Position numbers and translations under genes: made by a program
Part shown: positions 6,787 to 16,220 of the stretch, piece by piece
How positions within the stretch are numbered: the first letter of the stretch is position 1
Layout: each line of letters starts with the position of its first letter
The notes under the pieces: generated by a model
What the model saw: only the letters and a program-made list of their open reading frames with translations
Databases searched by the model: none
Told to the model about the DNA's origin: nothing
Assembly: GCF_017829975.1 (NCBI RefSeq)
Contig: NZ_JAEEGA010000007.1
Location: forward strand, 149,242-213,241
From: Vagococcus allomyrinae
GTDB taxonomy: Bacteria; Bacillota; Bacilli; Lactobacillales; Vagococcaceae
Length of the DNA: 64,000 nucleotides
Direction of reading: 5' to 3'

Positions 6787-8674
6787 ACGAAATAGCTCCG
6801 CGACGGTGGAGTATCCACTTTTCTCGGTTTAAGGGATCAACCCCTCGCCGTTCCAAATACTGGTAGCGCGATATCGGACACTCCTGATAACCATAAAATT
6901 CCTGCTCCAAAATTCCTGCTCCTTCTGTCTGTTTGAAAAAGAGCTGCCCATAGTTTAAAGATGTCGCTAAAGGGACAACTGCCTCTAAGTACCCCTGATT
7001 CCCCTGATACTCTTCCCGACAGATGACTCCTTCCATTTGCATGATGTTTGCAACAACCTTGCTTAAATGTTCCCCAGTTGTGGTAATTTTCAACAGCACT
7101 GTTGGCTCTAATAATTGCATCTCAGCCTTAGCTAGGCCATCCTGTAGCGCAATTGGCGTTGCTAAAGCAAAATCCAAGGGATGAGTGTGCTCTCGATGAG
7201 ATTCTCCCTCTAGCAACGTAATTTTCAAATCTGTCACCTGCCAACCAAGTCTTCCTATTTTTAAGCTTTCAACCAAACTAGCTTCGATTTGTCCATGGTA
7301 GCGTGGCAACAAGGTATCGTTATTCGCCTTGTTAACAAATTCATAACCGGACCCTCTAGGGGCAGCTTCAACCAATAGTTTTACTTTGGCCCAAGATGGT
7401 TTAGGCATAGTATAAGCTTCATATCCAACAGCCTCTTGAGAAGGCGTTTCTCGATAAATTATTTTCGGTTCTCCAACATTAACGGACAAGTCAAAGCGCT
7501 CAGTTAATTCATGGTAAATAATCTCTGCTTGCATTTCTCCCATCACCGCTAGCTGCACTTCTGCTGAGTCCCCAAACCACTCAAAGGACAGGGCTGGGTA
7601 TTCCTCACTTAAAATCACAACAGCTTGCTGTAGTTCTTTCAATTGCCCAGATTTCCCCTCAATAGTTATCAAGAATAAGGCAGGTGTTTTTGGGAGTCCT
7701 AGAGGCTCATAATTCCCCAGAACATCGCCAACCTGGCCATCGAGCAAGCCATAGGCAATCACCAGCTCTCCCGCAACCGCTCGGCCAACGTCTACTATTT
7801 TACCGTCTACTAACTGCTTAAGCTGACTAATTTTATGTTCGTTTGTTCCCATTTTAAACTTAATGATATCTCGTACTGCTATTTGACCACCAAACAAACG
7901 AATGTAACACCCCTTTCCTAACTTATTATCATAGGCAACTTTATAAACAAACCCTGCTAACTCATTCATTGCTTTTTTGGGGCTTACTAATTGGATGGTC
8001 TTTAATAACTGATCGATATTGTGGCCTTCTTTGGCCGATCCATAAATGACAGGATATTTGCGCCCCTGATTGAACTGAGACGAAAAATGGGACCTAAGAT
8101 CCGCTGTCGATAACCCCGTCTCCAAAAATCTCTCTTCTAGCTCATCATTTCCTTCAATCAACGAATAACAATCATCTTCTTGAAAGAATAGCTGATCGTT
8201 TTTATAGACAAGTTGAATTAAATCAGCTGATAATAGTTTAGTAAGATCATGGTAAGTTGCAACTTGATCATAATGACGAAAATCTGTCTTATTAACCCAA
8301 ATAATGACTGGTAGTCCATAAGCTTGCAGTTTTCGCCAAAACTTTTTAGTCTGACTTTGAACACCATCTATTGCTGACACTACCAAAATAACCGCATCCA
8401 GTACGTCCAAGACATACTCCACTTCATCGACAAAATCATAATGTCCAGGTGTGTCAATTAAATTAATTTGGTGCCCTTCAAAAGAAAATGTCGTGTAACT
8501 ATTTTTTATGGAAATGCCTCGATGTTTCTCTAAGGACAACGAATCCATGACGGTGTTTCCTGATTCAATTTTTCCCATTTGACGAATAACATTCGTCTCA
8601 AACAAAATCCGTTCTACCAAAGTGGTTTTCCCAGCATCAACATGAGCCAAAATACCAATATTTAATCGTTTCAT
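6785..8674 (-). CDS. Tet(M)-like ribosomal protection GTPase (divergent)
   Basis: The 629-residue protein is an EF-G paralogue close in length to Tet(M)/Tet(O) (about 640). The GTPase motifs are complete: AHVDAGKTT (10-18), the RGISI switch region, DTPGH and NKTD. Domains II to V follow, with YRETPSQEAVGYEAY at the domain III/IV junction as in Tet proteins. The C-terminal part differs clearly from Tet(M): the domain IV loop reads EHTHPLDFAL and the tail ends YQYLERRGVDPLNREKW. It may protect ribosomes from tetracycline or another drug, or be a housekeeping rescue factor; sequence alone cannot decide. AAGGGAG precedes the ATG, and a nine-codon frame overlaps the start. Confidence 0.8.
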   Translation of the reverse strand: MKRLNIGILAHVDAGKTTLVERILFETNVIRQMGKIESGNTVMDSLSLEKHRGISIKNSYTTFSFEGHQINLIDTPGHYDFVDEVEYVLDVLDAVILVVSAIDGVQSQTKKFWRKLQAYGLPVIIWVNKTDFRHYDQVATYHDLTKLLSADLIQLVYKNDQLFFQEDDCYSLIEGNDELEERFLETGLSTADLRSHFSSQFNQGRKYPVIYGSAKEGHNIDQLLKTIQLVSPKKAMNELAGFVYKVAYDNKLGKGCYIRLFGGQIAVRDIIKFKMGTNEHKISQLKQLVDGKIVDVGRAVAGELVIAYGLLDGQVGDVLGNYEPLGLPKTPALFLITIEGKSGQLKELQQAVVILSEEYPALSFEWFGDSAEVQLAVMGEMQAEIIYHELTERFDLSVNVGEPKIIYRETPSQEAVGYEAYTMPKPSWAKVKLLVEAAPRGSGYEFVNKANNDTLLPRYHGQIEASLVESLKIGRLGWQVTDLKITLLEGESHREHTHPLDFALATPIALQDGLAKAEMQLLEPTVLLKITTTGEHLSKVVANIMQMEGVICREEYQGNQGYLEAVVPLATSLNYGQLFFKQTEGAGILEQEFYGYQECPISRYQYLERRGVDPLNREKWILHRRGAIS

Positions 8675-8700
8675 ACAATCGTCTCCCTTCTATTAATCAT
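8671..8700 (-). CDS. Possible nine-residue leader peptide overlapping the Tet-like start
   Basis: A frame MINRRETIV ends with TGA overlapping the ATG of the Tet-like gene in an ATGA junction. It has its own GGGAGA 8 bases upstream, and the segment GGGAGACG-N6-ATGA occurs twice, once before each start. That looks like a duplicated initiation site and would allow translational coupling. The frame is open further upstream in the same phase (to 8775), so this is a weak call. Confidence 0.3.
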   Translation of the reverse strand: MINRRETIV

Positions 8701-8882
8701 GAGAACGTCTCCCATTACTGATAAGAGATTAGCTGCTAAAGGCTTTTGCAAAAAACGCCTTATAAGTATTGTCATACTGGCTCTATTATAGTATCACTAG
8801 AGCGTTCTATTGTATAGCCACTTTGAGTAATTCCAGATACTTTCAGTCAAAAGCAAGATTGGAGTGATCTTTATCACTCATC

Positions 8883-8913
8883 AAAAAAAGCAGCCTCTGG
8901 TTAAGAGACTGCT
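8883..8913 (-). terminator. Terminator after the beta-glucoside operon
   Basis: Minus-strand AGCAGTCTC pairs with GAGGCTGCT (one G-U) over a 7-base loop and is followed by seven T. Confidence 0.8.
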
Positions 8914-8923
8914 GTAGCACTTA

Positions 8924-10381
<1,458 letters not shown>

Positions 10382-10387
10382 TCAACC

Positions 10388-11689
10388 TTACTTTTCTTGC
10401 GCATTTCCCATTTCAGTTTCGTAATTAATGGCATCCATTTTTCTTGCAAATGGCAAGTAAATAAAGAACCCAACCGTTAATACTACTACTTGCAGTAAAG
10501 CAGCACGCCATCCTCCAACGATCAAGCCAGAGATGATTGGCGGAGTTGTCCAAGGAACTTGAATAGCTGTAAAGAGTGGGACCAGTCCTGTATATAAAGC
10601 AAAATATGTGATAACTGAAGAAACAACTGGTGTTAAAATGAAAGGAATTGCCATAATCGGATTCATTACAATCGGTGTTGCAAACGTAATCGGTTCATTG
10701 ATATTGAAAATGGCAGGTCCAATAGATAGACGTCCTAATTGTTTAAATTGAACTGATTTAGCAAAGAATACCATGTAAACAACTAAACCGATGGTCATCC
10801 CTGCACCAGTAACTGTTAAAAATTGATCCAAAAATTGCTGGGTAACGATGTGCCCTCCATTAGCCAAGGTTAACTCTTTACCAGAATTGATAATATCTGT
10901 ATTTTCTAATGAGTTAGCTAATAAGATAGGTCCCATGATGCCACCAACAATTGTCGAACCATGAACCCCAAAAAACCAGAAAAGCGGTACTAGGAATCCT
11001 AAGAACAAAGCACCACCTAATGAATCCGTCACTCCTTGCAAAGGTGATTGTAAGACATCGTAAATAAAATCGAACAAGGTTGTCGTAAAGACTTTGTCAA
11101 AGAAAATATAGATCATCATGGCACCGGTAATAATTGCTGCCGCAGGAATTAAGGCTGTGAATGAATTAGCGACGTTTTCCGGCACAGCATCAGGCATTTT
11201 AATCCGTATATCATGGCGCAAGAACCAACTATAAATAATTCCGACAATTAATCCAACTAAGATAGCGGTGATCATCCCTTTTCCGCCTGTCCAGTCTTTA
11301 TTAATAATGTTACCAATTGTGACCTTACTTTCAGGGTCGGTAATTTCAGCAGACATAAACAAAATAAACGTTACAAGTGCCACCATTCCTGCTGGTAAAC
11401 CTTCAAAGCCTTCTGTTTTCACATAAGAGTATGCAATCCCAATTACCGCGAAAATAGCCATAATGGCAAATGAAGCCCCATATGCTTGATTAAAATAAAC
11501 ATCCATCCCAATACTCTTGACCCAATCTGCGGCAGGGGTATACGGGATATTTGCCAATAAGAGGAAAATCGACCCTACAATGGTAAATGGCATGGTGTAC
11601 AACATACCGTTACGTAACGCCGTAATCGGTTTGGTGTTAACAAACTTTAAAACTGGTGGTAGTAATTTCTCATTAATAAAATTATTCAT
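10388..11689 (-). CDS. PTS EIIC permease, lactose/cellobiose family
   Basis: This 433-residue integral membrane protein has about ten spans and the family traits: KFVNTKPITALRNGMLYTMPFTIVGS at the N-terminus, FWFFGVHGSTIVGGIMGPI in the middle, and FNINEPITFATPIVMNPIM with the conserved NEP motif near residue 335. It imports and helps phosphorylate a beta-glucoside using EIIA/EIIB encoded elsewhere, since neither is present here. AAAAGGAG lies before the ATG. It is followed by the GH1 gene and preceded by a convincing RpiR regulator gene on the same strand, separated by a terminator and a long 5' hairpin. Confidence 0.9.
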   Translation of the reverse strand: MNNFINEKLLPPVLKFVNTKPITALRNGMLYTMPFTIVGSIFLLLANIPYTPAADWVKSIGMDVYFNQAYGASFAIMAIFAVIGIAYSYVKTEGFEGLPAGMVALVTFILFMSAEITDPESKVTIGNIINKDWTGGKGMITAILVGLIVGIIYSWFLRHDIRIKMPDAVPENVANSFTALIPAAAIITGAMMIYIFFDKVFTTTLFDFIYDVLQSPLQGVTDSLGGALFLGFLVPLFWFFGVHGSTIVGGIMGPILLANSLENTDIINSGKELTLANGGHIVTQQFLDQFLTVTGAGMTIGLVVYMVFFAKSVQFKQLGRLSIGPAIFNINEPITFATPIVMNPIMAIPFILTPVVSSVITYFALYTGLVPLFTAIQVPWTTPPIISGLIVGGWRAALLQVVVLTVGFFIYLPFARKMDAINYETEMGNAQEK

Positions 11690-11742
11690 CAGTCAAATCT
11701 CCTTTTTATCAAATAAGTTTCTAAACAAAAATCAATAAATGC

Positions 11743-11802
11743 CCTTCCAACTTAAGGAGTAGCGCTCCTCTTCAAGTTGAAGGCGATTACACTTATAATA
11801 TA
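11743..11802 (-). promoter_or_regulatory. Promoter -10 region and 5' hairpin of the EIIC operon
   Basis: On the minus strand an AT-rich TATATTATA element (11794-11802) inside an imperfect palindrome (CAC...GTG) is followed by a 41-base hairpin: CCTTCAACTT pairs with AAGTTGGAAGG and, inside it, AGGAG with CTCCT. There is no clean T run, so it is more likely an mRNA 5' structure than a terminator. Confidence 0.4.
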
Positions 11803-11861
11803 ACGTGAGATCAATCAAATTAACAGTCCTTTCCAGTAGACAGACACATGTCTCAACAAAA

Positions 11862-11887
11862 AAAACAAGCTTATTAGCGCTTGTTTT
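11862..11887 (-). terminator. Terminator after the first RpiR gene
   Basis: Minus-strand AAAACAAGC pairs with GCTTGTTTT and runs into eight T. The stem begins inside the stop codon of the RpiR gene. Confidence 0.75.
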
Positions 11888-12635
11888 AATCCGTTATGCT
11901 TAATTTACGATTCACGCGATGAGCCAATATCTCTAATAGAACAATAACAGGAACTTGAGTGGTCAAATTAATAGCTGCATCAAAAAAAGCGGAATGCTCT
12001 TCTGGCATGTAATAGGATAAATTATGATCAGCCAAGCGCGCCACTGTCGAAAATTCATTGTTGGTAATGCTCAGTACTTTAGCACCATACTTTTTAAAAT
12101 CAGTCACTTGTTTCACCATTTCTTTGGTTTCACCTGAAACAGACAAAATAATTGCCAAGGTATTCTCCAGTCCTCTGACTGGCACTGGTGAAAATGGGTC
12201 CAGCATACTATAAGCGTTAATCCCTAAATTAGCAAAATAGCGACTACCGTAATCCCCGAGGGTGCCACTTGTCCCAATACCAGAAAAGACCACATGTCGA
12301 GCTTCAGCAATCAATTCTACTGCAGGGTCAATGGCTTGTACAGATGATTTATCAGACATTTTTTTCATAAAAGAATCCACATGAATAATCGCCTCATAAT
12401 AATTCTCCAATGTATCGACTATTTTGTGCTCTTTTTTTAAAGCGTATTTAAATTCTGAAAAGCCCTCAAACCCCAATTTTCCGCAAAATCTTAAAATTGT
12501 TGAAGTTGAGACATGACAATCCGAGGATAATTGTCTGATCGTTGAGTTAGCAACTTGATCACTATTTTCTAAGATGAATTGATACACAATCATTTCTAAA
12601 TCATTGAGTTTTTTTACTTTTTCCAAATCGAACAT
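11886..12635 (-). CDS. RpiR-family transcriptional regulator (of the beta-glucoside genes)
   Basis: The 249-residue protein has an N-terminal RpiR helix-turn-helix (residues 1-75, TIRQLSSDCHVSTSTILRFCGKLGFEGFSEFK) and a C-terminal SIS sugar-phosphate-binding domain (about 95-235, VVFSGIGTSGTLGDYGSRYFANLG and ILSVSGETKEMV). It sits upstream of the EIIC/GH1 operon on the same strand, with a terminator between, so it is the likely local regulator, responding to a phosphosugar. It is similar in layout to the second RpiR gene at 14293, and the two SIS domains resemble each other closely (GIGTSG/GIGSSG, YMPEE/YMPIE), suggesting an old duplication. Confidence 0.9.
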   Translation of the reverse strand: MFDLEKVKKLNDLEMIVYQFILENSDQVANSTIRQLSSDCHVSTSTILRFCGKLGFEGFSEFKYALKKEHKIVDTLENYYEAIIHVDSFMKKMSDKSSVQAIDPAVELIAEARHVVFSGIGTSGTLGDYGSRYFANLGINAYSMLDPFSPVPVRGLENTLAIILSVSGETKEMVKQVTDFKKYGAKVLSITNNEFSTVARLADHNLSYYMPEEHSAFFDAAINLTTQVPVIVLLEILAHRVNRKLSITD

Positions 12636-12743
12636 CTTTTGGTCTTCCTCCTACTGCCAAGCCTGAAAGATAAGCCCCCTATCACTAAATTAATTAATAA
12701 CAAAACTAGGTGACTGTCGTAAGTTTAGCACAGATGCAGTGCT

Positions 12744-12790
12744 AAAAAAAGAAATCAGCTACCCTTTATAAAGGGTACTGATTTCTTTTT
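12744..12790. terminator. Bidirectional terminator
   Basis: AAGAAATCAG and CTGATTTCTT enclose ACCCTTTATAAAGGGT, making one long hairpin with A and T runs on both sides. It ends transcripts from the nucleotidyltransferase gene on the minus strand. Confidence 0.8.
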
Positions 12791-12806
12791 ATGTCTTTTA
12801 TAACGA

Positions 12807-13646
12807 TTAACAATCCGTTAAACAACCAAAATCAACCCTATCAAAAATTTTCTGGCAATCACTTTTTCTGTATGGCAAAGTCGCCTTTTTTTCCAATCCT
12901 TCACAAATCACCAAAAAAGCCAAGCTTAATTCAGCCATTACATCGGTTAGTTGACTTAAATCTTGATCAAGAAAAAAATCAATCAATTGCTCTTGCTGCT
13001 GATTATTAAGGCGGCTTCGAGCCCCTTGATACTTGGCCCAATCGCCTAAGCTATTAGGTAATAACTCAGCTTGATAATGCCAGCCGATTACAATTAATTG
13101 CCTCATCTTATCAATACAATCTAATGCATAATAATGCTCATGTCTTTTAATTCTGCGGTAAACTTCATGGTAGTATGCAAAAAATTTAGTTTGCCAATTA
13201 GTTAGCTCACTCAATGACAATGAATACGATACTTCCCTAGAATTCACCATCAAATTAGTTAACAAGTGACTTGGAACATCCTTGATGATCTCTATTTGTC
13301 TTGTCCATAATGACGGAACTAAACTCTCAATTGAATAGCAAAATAGATCTACTTTAATAAACGTATCGTAATGAGCTATCAGTAAATTAGTAGATTGTTC
13401 ATTTTCTAAAAAAAGAATGGTTCCCCATTGATTAACTAACCCCACCTTAAACTGGTTAAATTGATGGAATGTCTCCAAATCAACGACTAGACGTAAATCG
13501 ATATCTGAGTAAGGATCCTCTTGATTTTCAGCGATAGAACCGCCGTAAAAGGCGCCTAAAATGCAATTGTCCGCTTTTAGGGATTTCTCAATTTTTTGAC
13601 ATAATTCGATTCTAGCCAGAGTCATGTCTTTTTCAAAAGGTTGCAT
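12807..13646 (-). CDS. Nucleotidyltransferase resembling aminoglycoside adenylyltransferases
   Basis: The 279-residue protein has the nucleotidyltransferase signature GGSIAENQEDPYSDIDLRLVV (about 36-56), with the two catalytic aspartates in SDID, followed by an alpha-helical C-terminal half with RRIKRHEHYYALDCIDKMRQL. This is the layout of ANT-type aminoglycoside adenylyltransferases, but relatives with other substrates exist. The start at 13646 is chosen because it follows the stop of the kinase gene by one base, with GGAGG 11 bases upstream. The pair with an AAA-type kinase suggests they act on the same small molecule. Drug resistance is a guess. Confidence 0.65.
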   Translation of the reverse strand: MQPFEKDMTLARIELCQKIEKSLKADNCILGAFYGGSIAENQEDPYSDIDLRLVVDLETFHQFNQFKVGLVNQWGTILFLENEQSTNLLIAHYDTFIKVDLFCYSIESLVPSLWTRQIEIIKDVPSHLLTNLMVNSREVSYSLSLSELTNWQTKFFAYYHEVYRRIKRHEHYYALDCIDKMRQLIVIGWHYQAELLPNSLGDWAKYQGARSRLNNQQQEQLIDFFLDQDLSQLTDVMAELSLAFLVICEGLEKKATLPYRKSDCQKIFDRVDFGCLTDC

Positions 13647-13647
13647 C

Positions 13648-14226
13648 TCATGAGTCACCTCCAAGTGAAAAATAGTCATAAATGTGTTGAGCCGTTTGCT
13701 GTGGTGATAAGCTCGTATTATCAATAACCAAATGATTTTCTGATGCTAGTTCACCAGGTAACGATTTAAACCGATAGTTATCAACGGTATCCATTAATTC
13801 CTTCTCAGAAAATGCCAGGTCTCTCTTTGATGGTTTGGCTTTTAAACGATTTTCAGTAATATTTCGTTTTAATCGTGTCTCAAGATTCGTCTCCAATTCA
13901 ACAAAATAAACAGGCTGATCCTTCTTTTCGAAAATAGTGTGAACCTCCCTTAAAAATGTTAAGTCTTCTTGAGAGTCAAAGTTAATCAGCACCGTAAAAA
14001 TAATGCCGTCTACTGGATTATCAGCGTTGCTAACAAATCGTTTAAATAACTCTAAACGCAGATCACTTGATAACTCCCACATTGTCGGAGTGTAACCTAA
14101 AAAAGGCGCCAATAAATCAATCGTCATATGGTTAAATAGCAACCGAAAGTTTAATAGTTTTTCCAATTCTTGGCCAACAGTCATTTTCCCTACGGCCTGT
14201 GGTCCCATAATAATGATTATGCCCAT
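13648..14226 (-). CDS. P-loop kinase-like protein
   Basis: The 192-residue protein begins with a P-loop, MGPQAVGKMT (7-16, consensus GxxxxGKS/T), and has a nucleoside/shikimate-kinase-like length and a LID-like basic region, ETRLKRNITENRLKAKPSKRD (about 123-143). The ATG has GGAGG 6 bases upstream. It ends one base before the nucleotidyltransferase gene, indicating coupled translation. Annotation as AAA-family ATPase or kinase is safe; the substrate is unknown. Confidence 0.65.
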   Translation of the reverse strand: MGIIIIMGPQAVGKMTVGQELEKLLNFRLLFNHMTIDLLAPFLGYTPTMWELSSDLRLELFKRFVSNADNPVDGIIFTVLINFDSQEDLTFLREVHTIFEKKDQPVYFVELETNLETRLKRNITENRLKAKPSKRDLAFSEKELMDTVDNYRFKSLPGELASENHLVIDNTSLSPQQTAQHIYDYFSLGGDS

Positions 14227-14253
14227 CTGCTTCCTCCATTTCTATCTAAAATA

Positions 14254-14284
14254 AACCTCGAGCCGCTTTACAAGCTTCGAGGTT
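14254..14284 (-). terminator. Terminator after the second RpiR gene
   Basis: Minus-strand AACCTCGA pairs with TCGAGGTT, followed by TATTTT. It separates the RpiR gene from the kinase gene. Confidence 0.65.
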
Positions 14285-14292
14285 CATCATCC

Positions 14293-15027
14293 TTAAGGTT
14301 GATTCTTAATTTCAAAGGCTTTACGGGCCAAGGTTTCAATGATATGAATAACGGGCACTTGAGTTGTAATATTGTGAATAGGCCCTTTTTTTTCAATTGG
14401 CATGTAATAGCCGACAGCTCCATCTGAAATTTTGGACAACGTCGAAGAATCACTATTCGTAATGCTGATAATTTTAAAATTATTTTGTTTATATTCGCTG
14501 ACACGGTGTAAAACCATGGAAGTCTCGCCAGATACTGATAAAACGATTAAAATGGTATTATCTTTAACCTCTTGTGGAATTGGATAAAACGGATCATTGA
14601 TGTGAGTCGCGTAAATGCCCATATTAGATAAATAACGAGCCCCATATTGGCCCAAGATACCACTACTGCCAATGCCATAAAAAAACACACTGGAGGCATT
14701 CGCTATAATTTCAGCACTGTGATTTATTTGATCTTTAAAATCATCGGTATTTATTTTTTTAAAGAAATCCATCATTGCCACAGTATCATCGGTTAATTCC
14801 GCTAGTTCCTCTTTTTCATGCATCAATTGAAGCTTAATCTTAAACTCAGAATAACCTTTACAGCCCATTTTATTACAAAAGTTAAGCACCGTTGTCGTAG
14901 AAACATGGGCATTGTCTGCCAACTCTCGAATTTTCATTGTGCGAACCTCAACGATATGTTGAATCACATAATTATAAACACCAAATTCTAAATCGTTTAA
15001 GCTTTGGATCTGTTCGTAAGTAAACAT
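14293..15027 (-). CDS. RpiR-family transcriptional regulator (MupG locus)
   Basis: This 244-residue protein has the RpiR helix-turn-helix (KIRELADNAHVSTTTVLNFCNKMGCKGYSEFK, about 32-63) and a SIS domain (SVFFYGIGSSGILGQYGARYLSNMG, ILIVLSVSGETSMVLHRVSEY). It is the last gene in the series MupG, DUF4003, RpiR on the minus strand, 34 bases after DUF4003. RpiR proteins of the MurR type regulate MurNAc-6-phosphate use, so a role in controlling MupG is plausible. Confidence 0.88.
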   Translation of the reverse strand: MFTYEQIQSLNDLEFGVYNYVIQHIVEVRTMKIRELADNAHVSTTTVLNFCNKMGCKGYSEFKIKLQLMHEKEELAELTDDTVAMMDFFKKINTDDFKDQINHSAEIIANASSVFFYGIGSSGILGQYGARYLSNMGIYATHINDPFYPIPQEVKDNTILIVLSVSGETSMVLHRVSEYKQNNFKIISITNSDSSTLSKISDGAVGYYMPIEKKGPIHNITTQVPVIHIIETLARKAFEIKNQP

Positions 15028-15061
15028 CTTTTCCCTCCTAGGGAGTCAAATAAAAGACTGA

Positions 15062-16045
15062 TTAAGAAGCACTGCTGCTACTTGCGGCAGCAGCGGCTGC
15101 ACTAGAAGCGGCAGCGGCTGCCATCACTTGTTCCTGAATAATGAGTTGATTTAGAGTGATTGCCACTGTGTTTGTCACTTCGTCACCGAGTTCTTTAGAT
15201 TGATTTTCAATAAACAAGTTTAAAGCCATCGTTCGTTGATAATTTTTATCCAAAAAGACCTTTACATGCTCCTCAGCCTCTTGTAAAAACTCGCTAAGAT
15301 CATCTAATGTTAAATCACTGACTTCTTGCCTTAAAAAAGTTAGGATAACAATTGATGTATACAATAATGGCTTAGGTTTGATATCAAACTTCGCCAGCTC
15401 ACTCACTGTATTTTCCATTTCTAAAACAAAACGACTGCTCTGTTCTCCTAAAAGTAACACACATGTCGCCGCAGCCGCTTGTGCGTTATCCCGACTTTTT
15501 AGCCCTGCCTGACGTAATCCATCGTAGTAAAAGTCCACCATATCAGTAATTTCCTGAGGCCTAAATAAAGCCAGACCTTCATTTTGAGCGAGAGAGATCG
15601 CAATTGAGTAATCTTCTTTTCCAGTAATAAACGGATGAGAGCTCTTCATTGCATCGTATATCTCCGCTCCTCTTTTCATTGTTTCAAACTTATTGCTTTG
15701 CTTTGAAAATTGAAGTAAATAGGCACCAAAATACGTATAGGAAGAGCCTTTAAAACCGACTTCCTTCATTTCATTATAACTATCCAATAAGAGAAGCACA
15801 TCTTTATCTGAGCTTTTTTCATTGGCCACCATTAAGGCAATAATTATGTCCCGGACCGTTGCGTTTAAATTGGTAAAAAACCCCGTTTCCGATTTCAAAC
15901 GTTTGCGAACCCGTTCAATTTCGACTGTATCCAATAATTCTTCCCTACCTATAAATGCTTTCGCCATTAAATATAGAATTCGTTTATCTGTCCACTTCAT
16001 CGTCGATTTTAATGTATGATAATTCAGTGTTAAAGACCTCATCAT
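15062..16045 (-). CDS. DUF4003 family protein with Ala/Ser-rich tail
   Basis: The protein (327 residues from this start) is alpha-helical throughout and matches DUF4003 in length and in features such as YFGAYLLQFS, AISLAQNEGLALFRP and AAAATCVLLL. It ends in a low-complexity tail of only alanine and serine from about residue 308 after VMAA, which is common in this family. GGAGG is 8 bases before the ATG at 16045; an ATG 15 bases further upstream has a poorer AGGTAGG and would give 332 residues. Function is unknown. It lies between MupG and RpiR, so a role in cell-wall sugar recycling is possible but not shown. Confidence 0.75.
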   Translation of the reverse strand: MMRSLTLNYHTLKSTMKWTDKRILYLMAKAFIGREELLDTVEIERVRKRLKSETGFFTNLNATVRDIIIALMVANEKSSDKDVLLLLDSYNEMKEVGFKGSSYTYFGAYLLQFSKQSNKFETMKRGAEIYDAMKSSHPFITGKEDYSIAISLAQNEGLALFRPQEITDMVDFYYDGLRQAGLKSRDNAQAAAATCVLLLGEQSSRFVLEMENTVSELAKFDIKPKPLLYTSIVILTFLRQEVSDLTLDDLSEFLQEAEEHVKVFLDKNYQRTMALNLFIENQSKELGDEVTNTVAITLNQLIIQEQVMAAAAASSAAAAAASSSSAS

Positions 16046-16106
16046 TCTTCTTGCCTCCATCGAAACACACCTACCTTTAACATTAGTCTCTTAATTTTAA
16101 CATAAA

Positions 16107-16124
16107 ATGATCGCCTGTGATCAT
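16107..16124 (-). promoter_or_regulatory. Palindrome upstream of DUF4003 gene
   Basis: ATGATC and GATCAT surround 6 bases, giving a perfect short dyad about 60 bases upstream of the DUF4003 start. It may be an operator for the neighbouring RpiR protein; no second copy was found nearby. Confidence 0.25.
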
Positions 16125-16220
16125 AAAAATTAACCAGTGAACACCAAAAAAACGGTGGATAGTCTAAAAAAAGACCTCCAGCGTCGAGAGTTCTCTCTTA
16201 TCTGAAAGCCGTTAATCTGT

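Noticed and set aside
16150-16205. Terminator after mupG
   Set aside because: A T7 run exists on the minus strand, but the preceding bases do not form a convincing stem.
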